Assembly: GCA_913048245.1 (NCBI GenBank)
Contig: CAJWWR010000006.1
Location: 1 to 45,872 of the forward strand
Length of the DNA: 45,872 bases
Reading direction: 5' to 3'
Source: an uncultured Prochlorococcus sp.
GTDB taxonomy: Bacteria; Cyanobacteriota; Cyanobacteriia; PCC-6307; Cyanobiaceae
Numbering within the stretch: position 1 is the first letter of the stretch; each line of letters starts with the position of its first letter. A program made the position numbers and the translations under genes. Of this stretch, positions 1 through 11,487 are shown piece after piece. A model generated the notes under the pieces. It worked only from the letters and a program-made list of their open reading frames with translations. It was not told where the DNA came from and searched no databases.

Positions 1-1904
1 ACTTTATCAACTGCCATATCAAAAGGTCCTGTTATCTTTGAACCATTTTCATATTCATTTCCAGTAACACCTTGAGTGTTTTTTTCTACATATTTGTCTC
101 TTGATGGCGAGTTAACAGAAAATTCATTCCAAGAATTACCAACAGACTTTTCTTGATTGGCATATGAGGAATCATGAGGAGGATTACCACAAGTCCCTAA
201 GAATTGATCTCCTCCTACATAGGGAGTTCCTGTTAAATTTTTACAAGCACCTTTCTTTGCTCCAGTCATAACACCACCAATTCCTGGCTGTTGCCCTGTA
301 AGTCTGGCATTTGAATTATTTCCGGAATTAACTGTTGCACGAGCTTTAATATCATCGGCAATTTCAGTATTGCAATTTTCATTAATCTGATCTAACCCTG
401 CATAAGGGGTTCCAGTTAAAACCTTGCATGATCCTGGCTCATCTCCAGTAACAATTTTTGATCTTCCAGTCATAGTTCCACTTATAAAATTAGACTTTGC
501 AGAAAGACTTAAGCCAACCTTCCTGGCTTCAGGTTGTGGTTTTGAACTGCAAAACTTTTCATATTGCTGAGATCCAATATATTCATCGCCAGTTATATTT
601 TTACAACTACCAGGTTCATTACCTGTCATATGATCAGATCTGCCTACTCCAGTTCCTGTAACGTTATTTCCATTAAGTGTGTTGTAGCTTCCTACCTTCT
701 CAAAAGTTTTTCCTTTAGGATTAGGTTCAGAACCTAAATATTGATCCCCCGTCAGCTGATGTCCTGATCCTGATTCATCTCCAGTAACTAATGTAGATCT
801 TCCAGGCAAAGATCCTGAAACTTTTAATCCGTCAGTTGTTAAGCTTTGTTTTACCTTTGAAGGATTTTTCGGCACGTCTCCGCAATATTTCTCTGACTGA
901 TTAGCAGAGACATATTGAGTTCCGGTTAGATTCTTACAAGTCCCAGGCTCATCTCCAGTTACTTTTTCTGATCTACCAACTTCATTTCCGGTTACTGTAT
1001 TACCAGATGTTGTCTGAGTGACCGTGGATCGTAGAGGTTGCTTGTAACTTGGTTTGTCTTGACAGAATTGATCAGTCACCTCAGCTCCCATATATTGACT
1101 ACCAGTTACTGTTCTACAAGTACTTGCTTCATTACCTGTAGTTTTAGAAGATCTATTAGCCTGAGTACCTGTAACAGTTTGTCCAGAATTAGTTGAACTT
1201 TCACCAACTTTCCAATATGCATCTGCTTTTTGCTTAGAACCATTTTTATTTGGGCCACAAGGTCTACATTTTCCATTCCCTTTTTTAGAGATAGCGCCTG
1301 TTTTACTTCTTAATTCGCGAACTCTTTGAGATATCTCTCGACTAGATAAATCTGGATCTGCTCTTCTAGCCAAAGAGGCTGGGCTTGTATTTTGCTTAAC
1401 AGCTGATTTCCCATGCTTAGATTGAGCCTCTCTTCTTGCAAGAACAATATCCCTACTTGTATTAGTAATTGGCTTTCTCTTTGGTGCGATACGTTTTTTT
1501 GTAGCTGTTTTTATTATTTGCTTTTCTGACTTAGTTTCTTTTACAGCTACAGAAGAGACAATTTCAGGCTTGTTAACAGCTATGGTCGCAGACCTTATAC
1601 GATCAGTAGAGTTTGAAGCAGTCTTACCATGTTTAGACAGAGCTTTTCTTCTCTCTAAAACAAGTTCTCTACTTGTAGAGAGAGAAGATGAATATGCTTT
1701 AGAGTTATTATGTTTTTTCACCGAATTATTTTTAAAGCTAGATTTTGAAGACTGATTTGATGTGGCACTTAGATTAATATTTATATCGCTAAGAGAACGA
1801 ACTCTATCTTGCTGAATACCAGATTTGGAAAGAGATTTCTTACCTCCTTCGCTCATAGAGATTCTACGTTCTAATGCAATTTGTCTGCTTGTTTTTTTTG
1901 TCAT
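1..1904 (-). CDS. csoS2: Carboxysome assembly scaffold CsoS2 (partial, C-terminus beyond window)
   Basis: Open frame on the minus strand from ATG at 1904 to the window edge, about 634 codons. CsoS2 is the intrinsically disordered scaffold that bridges RuBisCO and the alpha-carboxysome shell. The first ~200 residues hold basic N-repeats with the pattern S-R-x-(I/L)-x-L-x-R-R (SRQIALERR, SRELVLERR, SRDIVLARR, then SREISQRVR), the known RuBisCO-binding type. From about residue 240 six M-repeats follow, with VTG/LTG triplets and Cys pairs (for example EPGTCKNLTGTQY). The third M-repeat (near 700-830) lacks both cysteines. The C-terminal region begins near position 190. The gene follows rbcS by 80 bases in the order csoS1-rbcL-rbcS-csoS2. 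Identification is very secure; only the 3' end is missing. Confidence 0.97.
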   Translation of the reverse strand, partial: MTKKTSRQIALERRISMSEGGKKSLSKSGIQQDRVRSLSDININLSATSNQSSKSSFKNNSVKKHNNSKAYSSSLSTSRELVLERRKALSKHGKTASNSTDRIRSATIAVNKPEIVSSVAVKETKSEKQIIKTATKKRIAPKRKPITNTSRDIVLARREAQSKHGKSAVKQNTSPASLARRADPDLSSREISQRVRELRSKTGAISKKGNGKCRPCGPNKNGSKQKADAYWKVGESSTNSGQTVTGTQANRSSKTTGNEASTCRTVTGSQYMGAEVTDQFCQDKPSYKQPLRSTVTQTTSGNTVTGNEVGRSEKVTGDEPGTCKNLTGTQYVSANQSEKYCGDVPKNPSKVKQSLTTDGLKVSGSLPGRSTLVTGDESGSGHQLTGDQYLGSEPNPKGKTFEKVGSYNTLNGNNVTGTGVGRSDHMTGNEPGSCKNITGDEYIGSQQYEKFCSSKPQPEARKVGLSLSAKSNFISGTMTGRSKIVTGDEPGSCKVLTGTPYAGLDQINENCNTEIADDIKARATVNSGNNSNARLTGQQPGIGGVMTGAKKGACKNLTGTPYVGGDQFLGTCGNPPHDSSYANQEKSVGNSWNEFSVNSPSRDKYVEKNTQGVTGNEYENGSKITGPFDMAVDK

Positions 1905-1984
1905 AGTCTTCAAATAAAAATTCTGAAAAGGCTTTCTCCAATAATTAAAAATTCTTATTGGAGAAAGATATTAAGGTACGTTAT

Positions 1985-2326
1985 TTAACGCCCTTGAAAA
2001 ACGACAAACGCTGTTCCTTGACTTTGGGTATAAGCGTCATAACCAATAATTCTTACATGGTGATCAGGGTATGCACGATGACATGCCTCTAATTCACTAA
2101 CTATTAAATTAAGGTCTTTTTCACCAAAGAAAGGTAGCTTCCAATATGACCAGTAAGTTTGCATTGATCCACTTGGATGAACATGCTCAATAACAGGACT
2201 CCATCCTTGAGCGATGATGTATGCAATTTGATCGTATATTTCGTCCTGGGTCATCGGCGGTAAGAAGCCGAATGTTTCCAGGGTTGCTACCGTTGCGTAG
2301 TCGCCGACTGTGCTCTGGAAAGGCAT
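1985..2326 (-). CDS. rbcS: RuBisCO small subunit, form IA
   Basis: A 113-residue protein, the usual length for alpha-cyanobacterial small subunits. It begins MPFQSTVGDYATVATLETFG and contains the conserved stretch around SYWKLPFFGE and the HVRIIGYDAYTQ segment near the C-terminus. It is one of eight small subunits of the L8S8 CO2-fixing enzyme packed inside carboxysomes. It lies 87 bases downstream of rbcL and 80 bases upstream of csoS2, consistent with co-transcription of the cso operon. Confidence 0.98.
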   Translation of the reverse strand: MPFQSTVGDYATVATLETFGFLPPMTQDEIYDQIAYIIAQGWSPVIEHVHPSGSMQTYWSYWKLPFFGEKDLNLIVSELEACHRAYPDHHVRIIGYDAYTQSQGTAFVVFQGR

Positions 2327-2413
2327 AATAAAAAATTTTGTAAAAGTTTTGATTGAATTTAGAGTTTCATATTATTAGGGGAATTAGATATATTCCCCCA
2401 AGAATATTAGAAG

Positions 2414-3829
2414 CTAGTTTTGTACGTCGAGCTTATCAACAGTATCAAACTCAAACTTGATTTCTTTCCAAGTTTCTAAAGCAATAGCCAATTCAGGACT
2501 ATGCTTAGCGGCTTCCATAAGAATGTCTCTGCTCTCTTTCTCAATTTCCCTACCTGCATTACGTGCTTTCACACAAGCTTCTAAGGCAACTCTATTAGCG
2601 GCAGCACCAGCAGCTGAACCCCATGGATGACCATGTGTTCCTCCACCGAACTGCAGACAAGAATCGTCACCAAATATTGCAAGGAGAGCTGGCATATGCC
2701 AAACATGGATACCACCTGATGCAACAGCAAATACTCCAGGCATTGAACCCCAATCTTGATCAAAGAAATTACCTCTTGATCTATCTTCAGGAACAAATGA
2801 TTCTCTTAAATTGTCAATATATCCAAGAGTAGTCTGGCGATCTCCTTCAAGTTTTCCAACAACTGTTCCAGTATGTAACTGGTCACCACCAGAAAGACGA
2901 AGGCACTTCGCTAGAACACGGAAATGAATACCATGCTTAGGATGTCTGTCAATAACAGCATGCATAGCTCTATGAATATGGAGAAGCATACCGTTTTCGC
3001 GACACCAGTTAGCTAGACCAGTATTTGCAGTAAAACCGCCAGTAATGTAGTCATGCATAATGATTGGCATGTCAAGTTCTTTAGCAAACTCAGCACGCTT
3101 ATACATCTCTTCAGGAGTTGTGGCAGTACAGTTAAGATAATGACCTTTAACTTCACCTGTTTCTTGTTGAGCAAGTTTTACAGCTTCAGCTACAAATTCA
3201 AAACGTTCTCTCCATCTTTGGAAAGGTTGTGAATTGATGTTTTCATCATCTTTTGTTAAATCTAGTCCACCCCTTAAGCATTCATATACAACACGTCCAT
3301 AGTTTTTACCAGATAAACCAAGTTTTGGCTTAATGGTACAACCTAATAGAGGTCTTCCATATTTGTTAAGACGATCTCTCTCAACTTGAATTCCATTTGG
3401 AGGACCACCACATGTCTTAATAAAAGCCATGGGGAAACGTATGTCTTCCAAACGCAAATGTCTTAGAGCTTTAAATCCAAAAACGTTTCCAACTAGTGAT
3501 GTTAATACGTTTGTAATAGAACCTTCTTCAAAAAGGTCTAGAGGATAAGCAATAAAAGCATAGAAAGATTCTGGATCTCCAGGTACATCTTCAATGCGAT
3601 AACAACGACCTTTATAGAACTCAAGGTCTGTTAATAATTCGGACCACACAGTGGACCACGTACCAGTAGAAGATTCAGCGGCAACAGCGGCAGCTACCTC
3701 TTCTTTTGGAACACCTTCTTGACCTGTGCACTTAAAACAAGCTAAAAGGTCTGTATCTAAGGGGACATATTCTGGAGTCCAGTAGGTGTCTCTGTACTCC
3801 TTTACCCCTGCGTCATACTTCTTACTCAT
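2414..3829 (-). CDS. rbcL: RuBisCO large subunit, form IA
   Basis: Catalyses carboxylation of ribulose-1,5-bisphosphate. Seen directly: [17 protein letters not shown] (active-site Lys), [17 protein letters not shown] (carbamylated Lys with the Asp/Glu Mg ligands) and the phosphate-binding [10 protein letters not shown] and [11 protein letters not shown] loops. The frame is open 11 codons further upstream to an ATG at 3862. I prefer the ATG at 3829 ([12 protein letters not shown]) because AAGGAG lies about five bases before it, the 471-residue length fits the family, and the start matches the usual picocyanobacterial N-terminus. It is transcribed after csoS1 and before rbcS. Confidence 0.98.
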   Translation of the reverse strand: MSKKYDAGVKEYRDTYWTPEYVPLDTDLLACFKCTGQEGVPKEEVAAAVAAESSTGTWSTVWSELLTDLEFYKGRCYRIEDVPGDPESFYAFIAYPLDLFEEGSITNVLTSLVGNVFGFKALRHLRLEDIRFPMAFIKTCGGPPNGIQVERDRLNKYGRPLLGCTIKPKLGLSGKNYGRVVYECLRGGLDLTKDDENINSQPFQRWRERFEFVAEAVKLAQQETGEVKGHYLNCTATTPEEMYKRAEFAKELDMPIIMHDYITGGFTANTGLANWCRENGMLLHIHRAMHAVIDRHPKHGIHFRVLAKCLRLSGGDQLHTGTVVGKLEGDRQTTLGYIDNLRESFVPEDRSRGNFFDQDWGSMPGVFAVASGGIHVWHMPALLAIFGDDSCLQFGGGTHGHPWGSAAGAAANRVALEACVKARNAGREIEKESRDILMEAAKHSPELAIALETWKEIKFEFDTVDKLDVQN

Positions 3830-3833
3830 AAAA

Positions 3834-3839
3834 CTCCTT
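3834..3839 (-). promoter_or_regulatory. Ribosome binding site deciding the rbcL start
   Basis: AAGGAG on the minus strand, followed by TTTT and then the ATG at 3829. Strong Shine-Dalgarno matches are uncommon in this window, so this one favours the internal start over the upstream in-frame ATG at 3862, as expected for a very highly translated gene. Confidence 0.75.
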
Positions 3840-3888
3840 GGTTGTGTAGGTAAATTATTCAAAAGCTAAAAGCTATTGAGTTATATAA

Positions 3889-4200
3889 TTAGTCCTTTTG
3901 TCCAAGGAAATTTCCGTTACCTAGAGCAGGTTCAACTTCTCTATGAGGACGAGCAATAATGTGTGCAGCAACTAGGCCATCACCAACTCTTTCACAAGCG
4001 TCAGCGCCAGCTCTAACTGCAGCGTTTACAGCTCCGGTTTCACCTCTAACTAAAACGGTCACATAACCGCCTCCAACAAATTCACGACCAATAAGGCGAA
4101 CTTCTGCTGCCTTTGTCATTGCGTCTGCTGCTTCGATTGCAGGTACAAGTCCGCGAGTCTCGATCATACCGAGTGCGATACCCATTGTTTCTGTAGCCAT
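3889..4200 (-). CDS. csoS1: Carboxysome shell hexamer protein CsoS1
   Basis: A 103-residue single bacterial-microcompartment (BMC) domain protein that forms hexagonal tiles of the alpha-carboxysome shell. Typical features are ALGMIETRGLVPAIEAADAM at the N-terminus, the KAAEVRLIGREFVGGGYVTV strand region and the VGDGLVAAHIIARPH segment near the C-terminus. It is the first gene of the cso operon, 59 bases before the rbcL stretch begins. Its 5' flank is the only long gene-free region of the window and probably carries the operon promoter. Confidence 0.98.
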   Translation of the reverse strand: MATETMGIALGMIETRGLVPAIEAADAMTKAAEVRLIGREFVGGGYVTVLVRGETGAVNAAVRAGADACERVGDGLVAAHIIARPHREVEPALGNGNFLGQKD

Positions 4201-4218
4201 TGCCTAACTAAGTATAAA

Positions 4219-4231
4219 TGTGGAATGTTCA
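4219..4231 (+). repeat. 13-base direct repeat, copy 1 (csoS1 leader)
   Basis: TGTGGAATGTTCA, identical to 4451-4463 and 232 bases from it in the same intergenic region. This copy starts 19 bases before the csoS1 start codon, so it lies in the leader of that gene. The T-N11-A spacing fits a LysR-type regulator half-site, but that pattern is permissive. Confidence 0.55.
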
Positions 4232-4334
4232 TAAGGAAGAATGGTCTATTGAGTACTTATAAGTCAAGCGTTTTTACCTAAAAGCCATATTAATGTTTTT
4301 ACTATCATATATAAGACAAACTTATGTCCCTTGC

Positions 4335-4340
4335 TATAAT
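4335..4340 (+). promoter_or_regulatory. Possible -10 hexamer of an rdgB-direction promoter
   Basis: A perfect TATAAT. A weak -35 candidate, AAGACA (4 of 6 matches to TTGACA), lies at 4313-4318 with 16-base spacing. It would give a leader of roughly 180 bases for rdgB. In AT-rich DNA this match is not compelling. Confidence 0.3.
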
Positions 4341-4348
4341 TGATATAT

Positions 4349-4360
4349 TGATAATTATCA
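4349..4360. promoter_or_regulatory. 12-bp palindrome, possible operator
   Basis: TGATAATTATCA is a perfect inverted repeat just downstream of the TATAAT at 4335, a position where a bound protein could block transcription. It shares GATAAT/ATTATC elements with Fur-type sites but lacks the usual spacing, so the regulator is unknown. Confidence 0.25.
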
Positions 4361-4450
4361 GATTCGGTCAGTGCATCAAAACATACACTTGTGTTAATAA
4401 AAAATTTACATTAAGTTATTTCCGTACGAGATAGGCCCTGTCTATACAGG

Positions 4451-4463
4451 TGTGGAATGTTCA
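4451..4463 (+). repeat. 13-base direct repeat, copy 2
   Basis: TGTGGAATGTTCA, identical to 4219-4231. It lies just after the CCTGT-CTAT-ACAGG inverted repeat (4437-4450) and 65 bases before the rdgB start. Confidence 0.55.
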
Positions 4464-4528
4464 ACCCTCTTCCTGTCTCCGTATCAAATTTTCAGGTAAG
4501 ATAATATTTCTAAACATATCTATAAAGA

Positions 4529-5113
4529 TTGACTAACCAAATTCTTACAATAGCAAGTGGTAACCCAACTAAAGTTTCTGAGATTTCAGAAATGTTGAAT
4601 GTTTTAAAGCTCGAAGTAAAAAAGCAACCAAATCATTTGAACGTTGAGGAAACTGGATTATCATATTTTGAAAATGCTTTATTGAAAGCTAAGGCTGCTG
4701 CCAAAGAAACTAACACATGGGCACTAGCTGATGATTCCGGACTTGAAGTTGACTTTCTTGATGGAAGACCTGGTATATATTCAGCTCGATATGCAAAAAA
4801 CAAACACGAAAAGATAAAAAAACTTCTTAAGGAGCTTGGAGAAACTCCTTACAGAAGCGCTCGTTTTATAAGCTGCATGGTTTTATGTAATCCTGAAGGG
4901 GAATTAATAAAAGATTCAACTGGTATATGCTGGGGAGAGATTCTTAAAGAAATTGATTATCCAAAAGGAGAATTTGAATCGATCTTCTGGGTAAAAGAAG
5001 CAAACTGTGTATATGGAAAACTTAGTCAGTCACAACTGTCAAAAATTGGTAGCAGAGGTAAGGCCGCTAGAAATTTAGCTCCCTTTCTAAAAAAGGCTAT
5101 GGGAGTTTATTAA
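4529..5113 (+). CDS. rdgB: RdgB/HAM1 family non-canonical purine NTP pyrophosphatase
   Basis: 194 residues. Hydrolyses dITP and XTP to monophosphates, keeping deaminated purines out of DNA. Seen: the N-terminal TIASGNPTKVSEI nucleotide-binding loop, LADDSGLEVDFLDGRPGIYSAR core motif (the DDSGLEV-x-x-L-x-G-x-PG-x-x-SAR signature) and the C-terminal SRGKAARN segment. The start is TTG; no in-frame ATG precedes the conserved TIASGN, so TTG is required. It diverges from the cso operon and converges on csoS1D, leaving four bases between the stop codons. The neighbourhood to carboxysome genes is a known picocyanobacterial arrangement with no obvious functional link. Confidence 0.93.
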   Translation: MTNQILTIASGNPTKVSEISEMLNVLKLEVKKQPNHLNVEETGLSYFENALLKAKAAAKETNTWALADDSGLEVDFLDGRPGIYSARYAKNKHEKIKKLLKELGETPYRSARFISCMVLCNPEGELIKDSTGICWGEILKEIDYPKGEFESIFWVKEANCVYGKLSQSQLSKIGSRGKAARNLAPFLKKAMGVY

Positions 5114-5117
5114 ATTC

Positions 5118-5888
5118 CTAATAATTATTTATTTGCTCAATAGATCGAATAGCAGCGGCAGCAGCTTCTTCCACATCACCCTCTTTACCTGCAAGAGTAA
5201 GACGTCCGAAGGCACCAACAGCCTTAACATCAACAACAGTGATGTTTGAAGCTTTTTCCGCTTCGTTAGCGGCTTTTAAAACATAGCCAGCTGGCTCTGT
5301 TTCTAAAATGAACATACTCATCCCAGCTTGAATCATTGACCCACTTCTATTTTGTCTATTTATCAAAACAGCATGATCCGGGGTAATTGCTCGGATAACT
5401 TCAGTCCAACTTGTAGATGGTTTTGTTCTTTTACTGATCTCGCTTCCTATTGCATCAAGAACAACATCTCCTGAATGCAATACAGTGCTTTGATCCTTGT
5501 GATAGAGAGCTAAAGAACCAAAGGCTCTTTCAACTATCATTTGGCCAAGCCTTACATTACTAGCTTTCAAAGCGATATCTGTAACTCTATGGACTGCCAT
5601 TCCTGGAGAAACTTCCATCCAAAGACAAGAATCTCCAGGAATTGGCAAGAATCCTCTACTAACAGTTCCCATATAGGCAGCTAGTTGTGGCTGTAGTGAA
5701 TCTAAAAATACATATGTACGAAGCTCTATTTGTTCAACTTGACTAGCCTGTCTAGAAACCAATGACTTTTCTGAGTCCGTTGTAATAAAGCAACTAGCAC
5801 CTGAGGCCTGAGATTGGATCTCAGAACCAGTTATAAGGGGATTTCTATTTTTTCTTTCCCCTCTATTTAGACTAGAAGTTGGTTCCAT
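5118..5888 (-). CDS. csoS1D: Tandem-BMC carboxysome shell protein CsoS1D
   Basis: 256 residues, two BMC-type halves after a basic, Ser-rich N-terminus of about 50 residues. Half one runs from about residue 55 ([19 protein letters not shown]), half two from about 155 ([19 protein letters not shown]) to a terminal ENE-type helix ending [16 protein letters not shown]. CsoS1D forms pseudohexameric trimers that stack and have a gated large pore, thought to pass RuBP or 3-PGA. The assignment rests on the double domain, length and its place near the cso operon. It is separated from the operon by rdgB, so it has its own promoter. Confidence 0.93.
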   Translation of the reverse strand: MEPTSSLNRGERKNRNPLITGSEIQSQASGASCFITTDSEKSLVSRQASQVEQIELRTYVFLDSLQPQLAAYMGTVSRGFLPIPGDSCLWMEVSPGMAVHRVTDIALKASNVRLGQMIVERAFGSLALYHKDQSTVLHSGDVVLDAIGSEISKRTKPSTSWTEVIRAITPDHAVLINRQNRSGSMIQAGMSMFILETEPAGYVLKAANEAEKASNITVVDVKAVGAFGRLTLAGKEGDVEEAAAAAIRSIEQINNY

Positions 5889-5986
5889 TCGTCCGACTAT
5901 AACGGATAACGAATCAATTTTTGTATTAATATTACTTGCAAGCTTGTAATGAACCGATAACTTCTAATTAAATAGTATGTAAATCT

Positions 5987-6355
5987 ATGACTTCTGAGAA
6001 AAAAAAATCATCACATGAATCACAAGAAGGTTCTGAACTAAGTGCTGATCAAACATTAGGACTTGTAAGCCTAAGTTTAATGCAAAAGCTATCGCAAAGA
6101 GATCCTGCATTTAATTGGTTAACAGAAGCTAACACAGAAAGTGTGAATCTAAAGAAACTCAGGGATAGACTGGAATTAACGGACTTAGCTTTGAAGACAG
6201 GTGCGCCTCTAAGCACCTCAGAAGTCTCTTCTTTAATGGGAGCAAAGCCTGGTAAATCCAAAATAGAAAGAGGAGGAATTATAGCGAGTAAAATTGCTAG
6301 AAATGTGTGGAAACTATCGAAATCAGGTAGTGATAATTCTTACTGGAGAAATTAA
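5987..6355 (+). CDS. Conserved hypothetical protein divergent from csoS1D
   Basis: 122 residues of unknown function, 98 bases from the csoS1D start in divergent orientation. The first ~25 residues are Ser/Lys/Glu-rich and probably disordered. The middle is predicted helical (LSLMQKLSQRDPAFNWLTEA). The last part has GAPLSTSEVSSLMGAKPG and a basic tail. The segment LELTDLALKTGAPLSTSEVSSLMG could be a small helix-turn-helix-like fold, but I cannot name a family. No signal peptide or membrane segment. The coding strand has good codon continuity, and the opposite 70-residue frame looks like a shadow. Confidence 0.8.
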   Translation: MTSEKKKSSHESQEGSELSADQTLGLVSLSLMQKLSQRDPAFNWLTEANTESVNLKKLRDRLELTDLALKTGAPLSTSEVSSLMGAKPGKSKIERGGIIASKIARNVWKLSKSGSDNSYWRN

Positions 6356-6441
6356 AAACCGTCCAAAAAATAGACTTTAGAAATTATCATTTGAGTTTTT
6401 AAACATTCATATAAGTTTTTGAAATATGTTCAATTAGTTAA

Positions 6442-7773
<1,332 letters not shown>

Positions 7774-7777
7774 AATC

Positions 7778-9349
7778 ATGGAATTAACTCTTTGGACATA
7801 TGAAGGTCCACCTCACGTAGGTGCAATGAGAATTGCATCATCAATGAAAGACATACATTATGTACTTCATGCCCCGCAAGGAGATACATATGCAGATCTC
7901 CTGTTTACAATGATTGAAAGAAGAGGTAAGAGACCTCCTGTAACCTATACAACCTTTCAAGCAAGAGACTTAGGCGGTGATACTGCAGAATTGGTTAAAA
8001 GAAACATTAAAGAGGCAGTTGAGCGATTTAAACCAAAAACTCTTTTAGTCGGAGAAAGCTGTACTGCCGAATTAATTCAAGATCAGCCAGGAGCACTAGC
8101 TAAAGGAATGGGTTTTGATATTCCGATAGTGAATCTTGAGTTGCCCGCTTATAGTAAAAAAGAAAACTGGGGAGCATCTGAAACGTTTTACCAATTAATA
8201 AGAACAATTTCAAAAGAAAAGGTAAATAAAATAAATAAGATAAATCCTAAGAGATGGCAGACCTCAGGTAGAAGACCTAAAGTAAATTTACTAGGTCCTT
8301 CATTATTAGGATTTAGATGTAGAGATGATGTCATAGAAATCCAACGGATTCTTTCAGAACAAGGAATTGACACTAATGTGGTTGCTCCCCTTGGAGCAAG
8401 CCCAGACGACATCTCAAGATTAACTGACGCGGAAATCAATGTTTGTCTTTACCCAGAAATTGCTGAAACATCATGCGAATGGCTTAAACGTAATTTTGGA
8501 ATGGAATACACAACTATTATTCCAATTGGGATAAAAAACACGATAAATTTCATTAATGAAGTTCACTCAAAGTTAGACCTTCCACTAACAAATAAAGAAG
8601 AATTAGAAAACAAATCAAAACTTCCTTGGTATTCAAAATCAGTTGATTCCAATTATTTAACCGGCAAGAGGGTTTTTATATTTGGTGATGGAACTCATGC
8701 CATTTCGGCAGCAAAAATTGCACAAGAGGAATTAGGTTTTGAAGTGGTTGGTCTAGGAACATATAGTAGAGAAATGGCTAGGCAGGTAAGAGCTACTGCA
8801 AAAGATTTAAAGTTAGAAGCAATTATTACTAATAATTATTTAGAAGTTGAAGATGCAATGAAAAAAGCATCCCCCGAATTAGTTTTAGGGACACAAATGG
8901 AACGTCATAGTGCGAAAAGACTCGGTATACCATGCGCAGTGATAAGTACTCCAATGCATGTTCAGGATGTGCCTGCTAGATATAGTCCTCAAATGGGCTG
9001 GGAGGGTGCCAATGTTATTTTTGATGACTGGGTTCATCCTTTAATGATGGGTTTAGAGGAACATCTAATTGATATGTTTAAACATGACTTTGAATTCGTT
9101 GATGGTCATCAAAGTCATTTAGGACATACAACCTCAAAATTTCCAAACCTAAATGATACTGAAAAAGAGGAAGAAATTAAGGATAAAAAGGATATTGTCT
9201 GGACAGATTCTGGTCGAACAGAATTAACTAAAGTTCCCTTTTTTGTTAGAGGTAAAGTTAAATCAAATACTGAGAAATATGCTATTTCAAGAGGGATTCC
9301 TGAAATTAGTGATGAAACCCTCTATGACGCAAAAGCTTTTTTCAGCTAG
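7778..9349 (+). CDS. chlB: Light-independent protochlorophyllide reductase subunit B
   Basis: 523 residues. It carries the fourth cluster ligand, the Asp in [14 protein letters not shown] (near residue 36), and the substrate-site region [16 protein letters not shown]. Further typical segments are [16 protein letters not shown] and [18 protein letters not shown]. With ChlN it binds protochlorophyllide and receives electrons from the ChlL dimer to reduce ring D without light. A Lys/Glu-rich linker near residues 455-475 precedes the C-terminal helical domain. Cotranscription with chlN is implied by the four-base spacing; chlL follows after 191 bases and may have its own promoter. Confidence 0.97.
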   Translation: MELTLWTYEGPPHVGAMRIASSMKDIHYVLHAPQGDTYADLLFTMIERRGKRPPVTYTTFQARDLGGDTAELVKRNIKEAVERFKPKTLLVGESCTAELIQDQPGALAKGMGFDIPIVNLELPAYSKKENWGASETFYQLIRTISKEKVNKINKINPKRWQTSGRRPKVNLLGPSLLGFRCRDDVIEIQRILSEQGIDTNVVAPLGASPDDISRLTDAEINVCLYPEIAETSCEWLKRNFGMEYTTIIPIGIKNTINFINEVHSKLDLPLTNKEELENKSKLPWYSKSVDSNYLTGKRVFIFGDGTHAISAAKIAQEELGFEVVGLGTYSREMARQVRATAKDLKLEAIITNNYLEVEDAMKKASPELVLGTQMERHSAKRLGIPCAVISTPMHVQDVPARYSPQMGWEGANVIFDDWVHPLMMGLEEHLIDMFKHDFEFVDGHQSHLGHTTSKFPNLNDTEKEEEIKDKKDIVWTDSGRTELTKVPFFVRGKVKSNTEKYAISRGIPEISDETLYDAKAFFS

Positions 9350-9474
9350 TTTCTTACAAATTAAATAATATTTAAGCATGAGTATTTTAACTCATAATTT
9401 AATTTATAAACCCAGAATATCTAGTGCATAGCATATCTTTTTCGCTTTATTGTTAATAAATAAAAATTTGTTGA

Positions 9475-10428
<954 letters not shown>

Positions 10429-10429
10429 T

Positions 10430-11434
10430 CTAAGTTAAACCAACTAGTTTCTTTGATAGTTCCCAAGCTTTTTTTGAAGTATCTGGATTAACTATTCTTT
10501 GCGAAAGTCTTTGAGAGAAAGCTTTCCTTCGTGATTTTTGACGATTTCCCCAGCTCCAGTGGACCCCTGTTTGATAAAATCTATCACTTGTGGCTATTAG
10601 TGCGACTCTCTCACCTGCTAATTTCTCAGTAACATATCCGCCTGTGATGAATTTCTGGAACAGTGGAAAGAGTAATCTAAATAGCCATGGAGTGTCTCTA
10701 AAAAGTTTTGTATTAGCTACGCAACCTGGATATAGTGAATTACAGATTAATTCCTCTTGTGGGTATCTTTTAGCAAATTCCTGGACCGTTATCATATTAC
10801 ATAATTTACTATCTTTATAGGCCTTGCCTGGTTTAAATTTCTTACCATTGGCCATACTAATAGGTGCCAAGAATCCTTGCTCAAAACCTCTTAAATCACC
10901 TAGATCTGCTGGCGCAGGTATTGGAATCTTACCTCCTAGTTCACTATAATTTGCTGTTACAGTACCTAGAATCGTAATCCTAGGGGTAAATAATGATAGT
11001 TTTCCTTTTAAATCAACTTTATTGACTGAGGACAAAAGGCTCTCTTTAAGCAAGTGTATTAACAAGAAATGTCCAAAATGATTTACTGCCATTGATCTTT
11101 CAAATCCTTGAGCTGACCTCTCGGGTCTTTTTAGTCGAGGTTTGTAAACAGCAGCATTACATATAACAATTTTTAGAGATTCACCGAACTTGTCCAAAAT
11201 CTCCTTACTGCCATCACGAACATCATCCAAATCTGACAAATCCATCTCAACAAAACTTACATTTTTCATTTCCCCATTGGTCAAAATCTTATTTAATTCT
11301 TGTTCAGCTCTTTTATTGGAACGATTAACAGCAATAACGTTCCAACCATATTTTATTAATGGTTTAACTGTATTCAACCCAACTCCTGAAGTTGTGCCTG
11401 TAATGAGTGCAAATCCATTTTTAATATCTGTCAC
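10430..11434 (-). CDS. por: Light-dependent protochlorophyllide oxidoreductase
   Basis: 334 residues, a short-chain dehydrogenase/reductase that uses NADPH and light to reduce protochlorophyllide to chlorophyllide. The nucleotide-binding motif is TGTTSGVGLNT near residue 13, the NAA motif is VICNAAVYKP, and the catalytic Tyr-x-x-x-Lys is in KAYKDSKLCNMITV. The POR-specific loop follows the catalytic site. It converges with chlL, so the two alternative enzymes for the same step lie tail to tail with one base between them. Confidence 0.96.
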   Translation of the reverse strand: MTDIKNGFALITGTTSGVGLNTVKPLIKYGWNVIAVNRSNKRAEQELNKILTNGEMKNVSFVEMDLSDLDDVRDGSKEILDKFGESLKIVICNAAVYKPRLKRPERSAQGFERSMAVNHFGHFLLIHLLKESLLSSVNKVDLKGKLSLFTPRITILGTVTANYSELGGKIPIPAPADLGDLRGFEQGFLAPISMANGKKFKPGKAYKDSKLCNMITVQEFAKRYPQEELICNSLYPGCVANTKLFRDTPWLFRLLFPLFQKFITGGYVTEKLAGERVALIATSDRFYQTGVHWSWGNRQKSRRKAFSQRLSQRIVNPDTSKKAWELSKKLVGLT

Positions 11435-11487
11435 TTTAAGTTGACCTCAATAAATTTTAATATGAGAAGAATAAATTAGTCTTCACA

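Larger units (their letters stand above)
4201..4528. other. Divergent intergenic region csoS1 / rdgB (328 bases)
   Basis: The only gene-free stretch over 300 bases. It must contain the promoter of the cso operon (leftward) and of rdgB (rightward). Visible elements are a TATAAT hexamer on the plus strand at 4335-4340, a 12-bp perfect palindrome at 4349-4360, a small inverted repeat CCTGT-CTAT-ACAGG at 4437-4450, and a 13-base direct repeat (4219-4231 and 4451-4463). I see no convincing open frame or recognisable small RNA. An unannotated transcript cannot be excluded. Confidence 0.6.

Noticed and set aside
1570-1755. 61-residue plus-strand frame inside csoS2
   Set aside because: It lies opposite the N-repeats of csoS2 and has no features of its own; the minus-strand protein is certain.
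1-1904. Programmed frameshift in csoS2 as described in Halothiobacillus
   Set aside because: The frame is continuous through all visible M-repeats and I could not point to a slippery site with a stem-loop; nothing in the visible part demands a short form.
4349-4360. Fur box reading of TGATAATTATCA
   Set aside because: The arms resemble GATAAT units, but the 6-1-6 or 7-1-7 spacing of Fur sites is absent, and there is no iron gene nearby. It is kept only as an unassigned palindrome.
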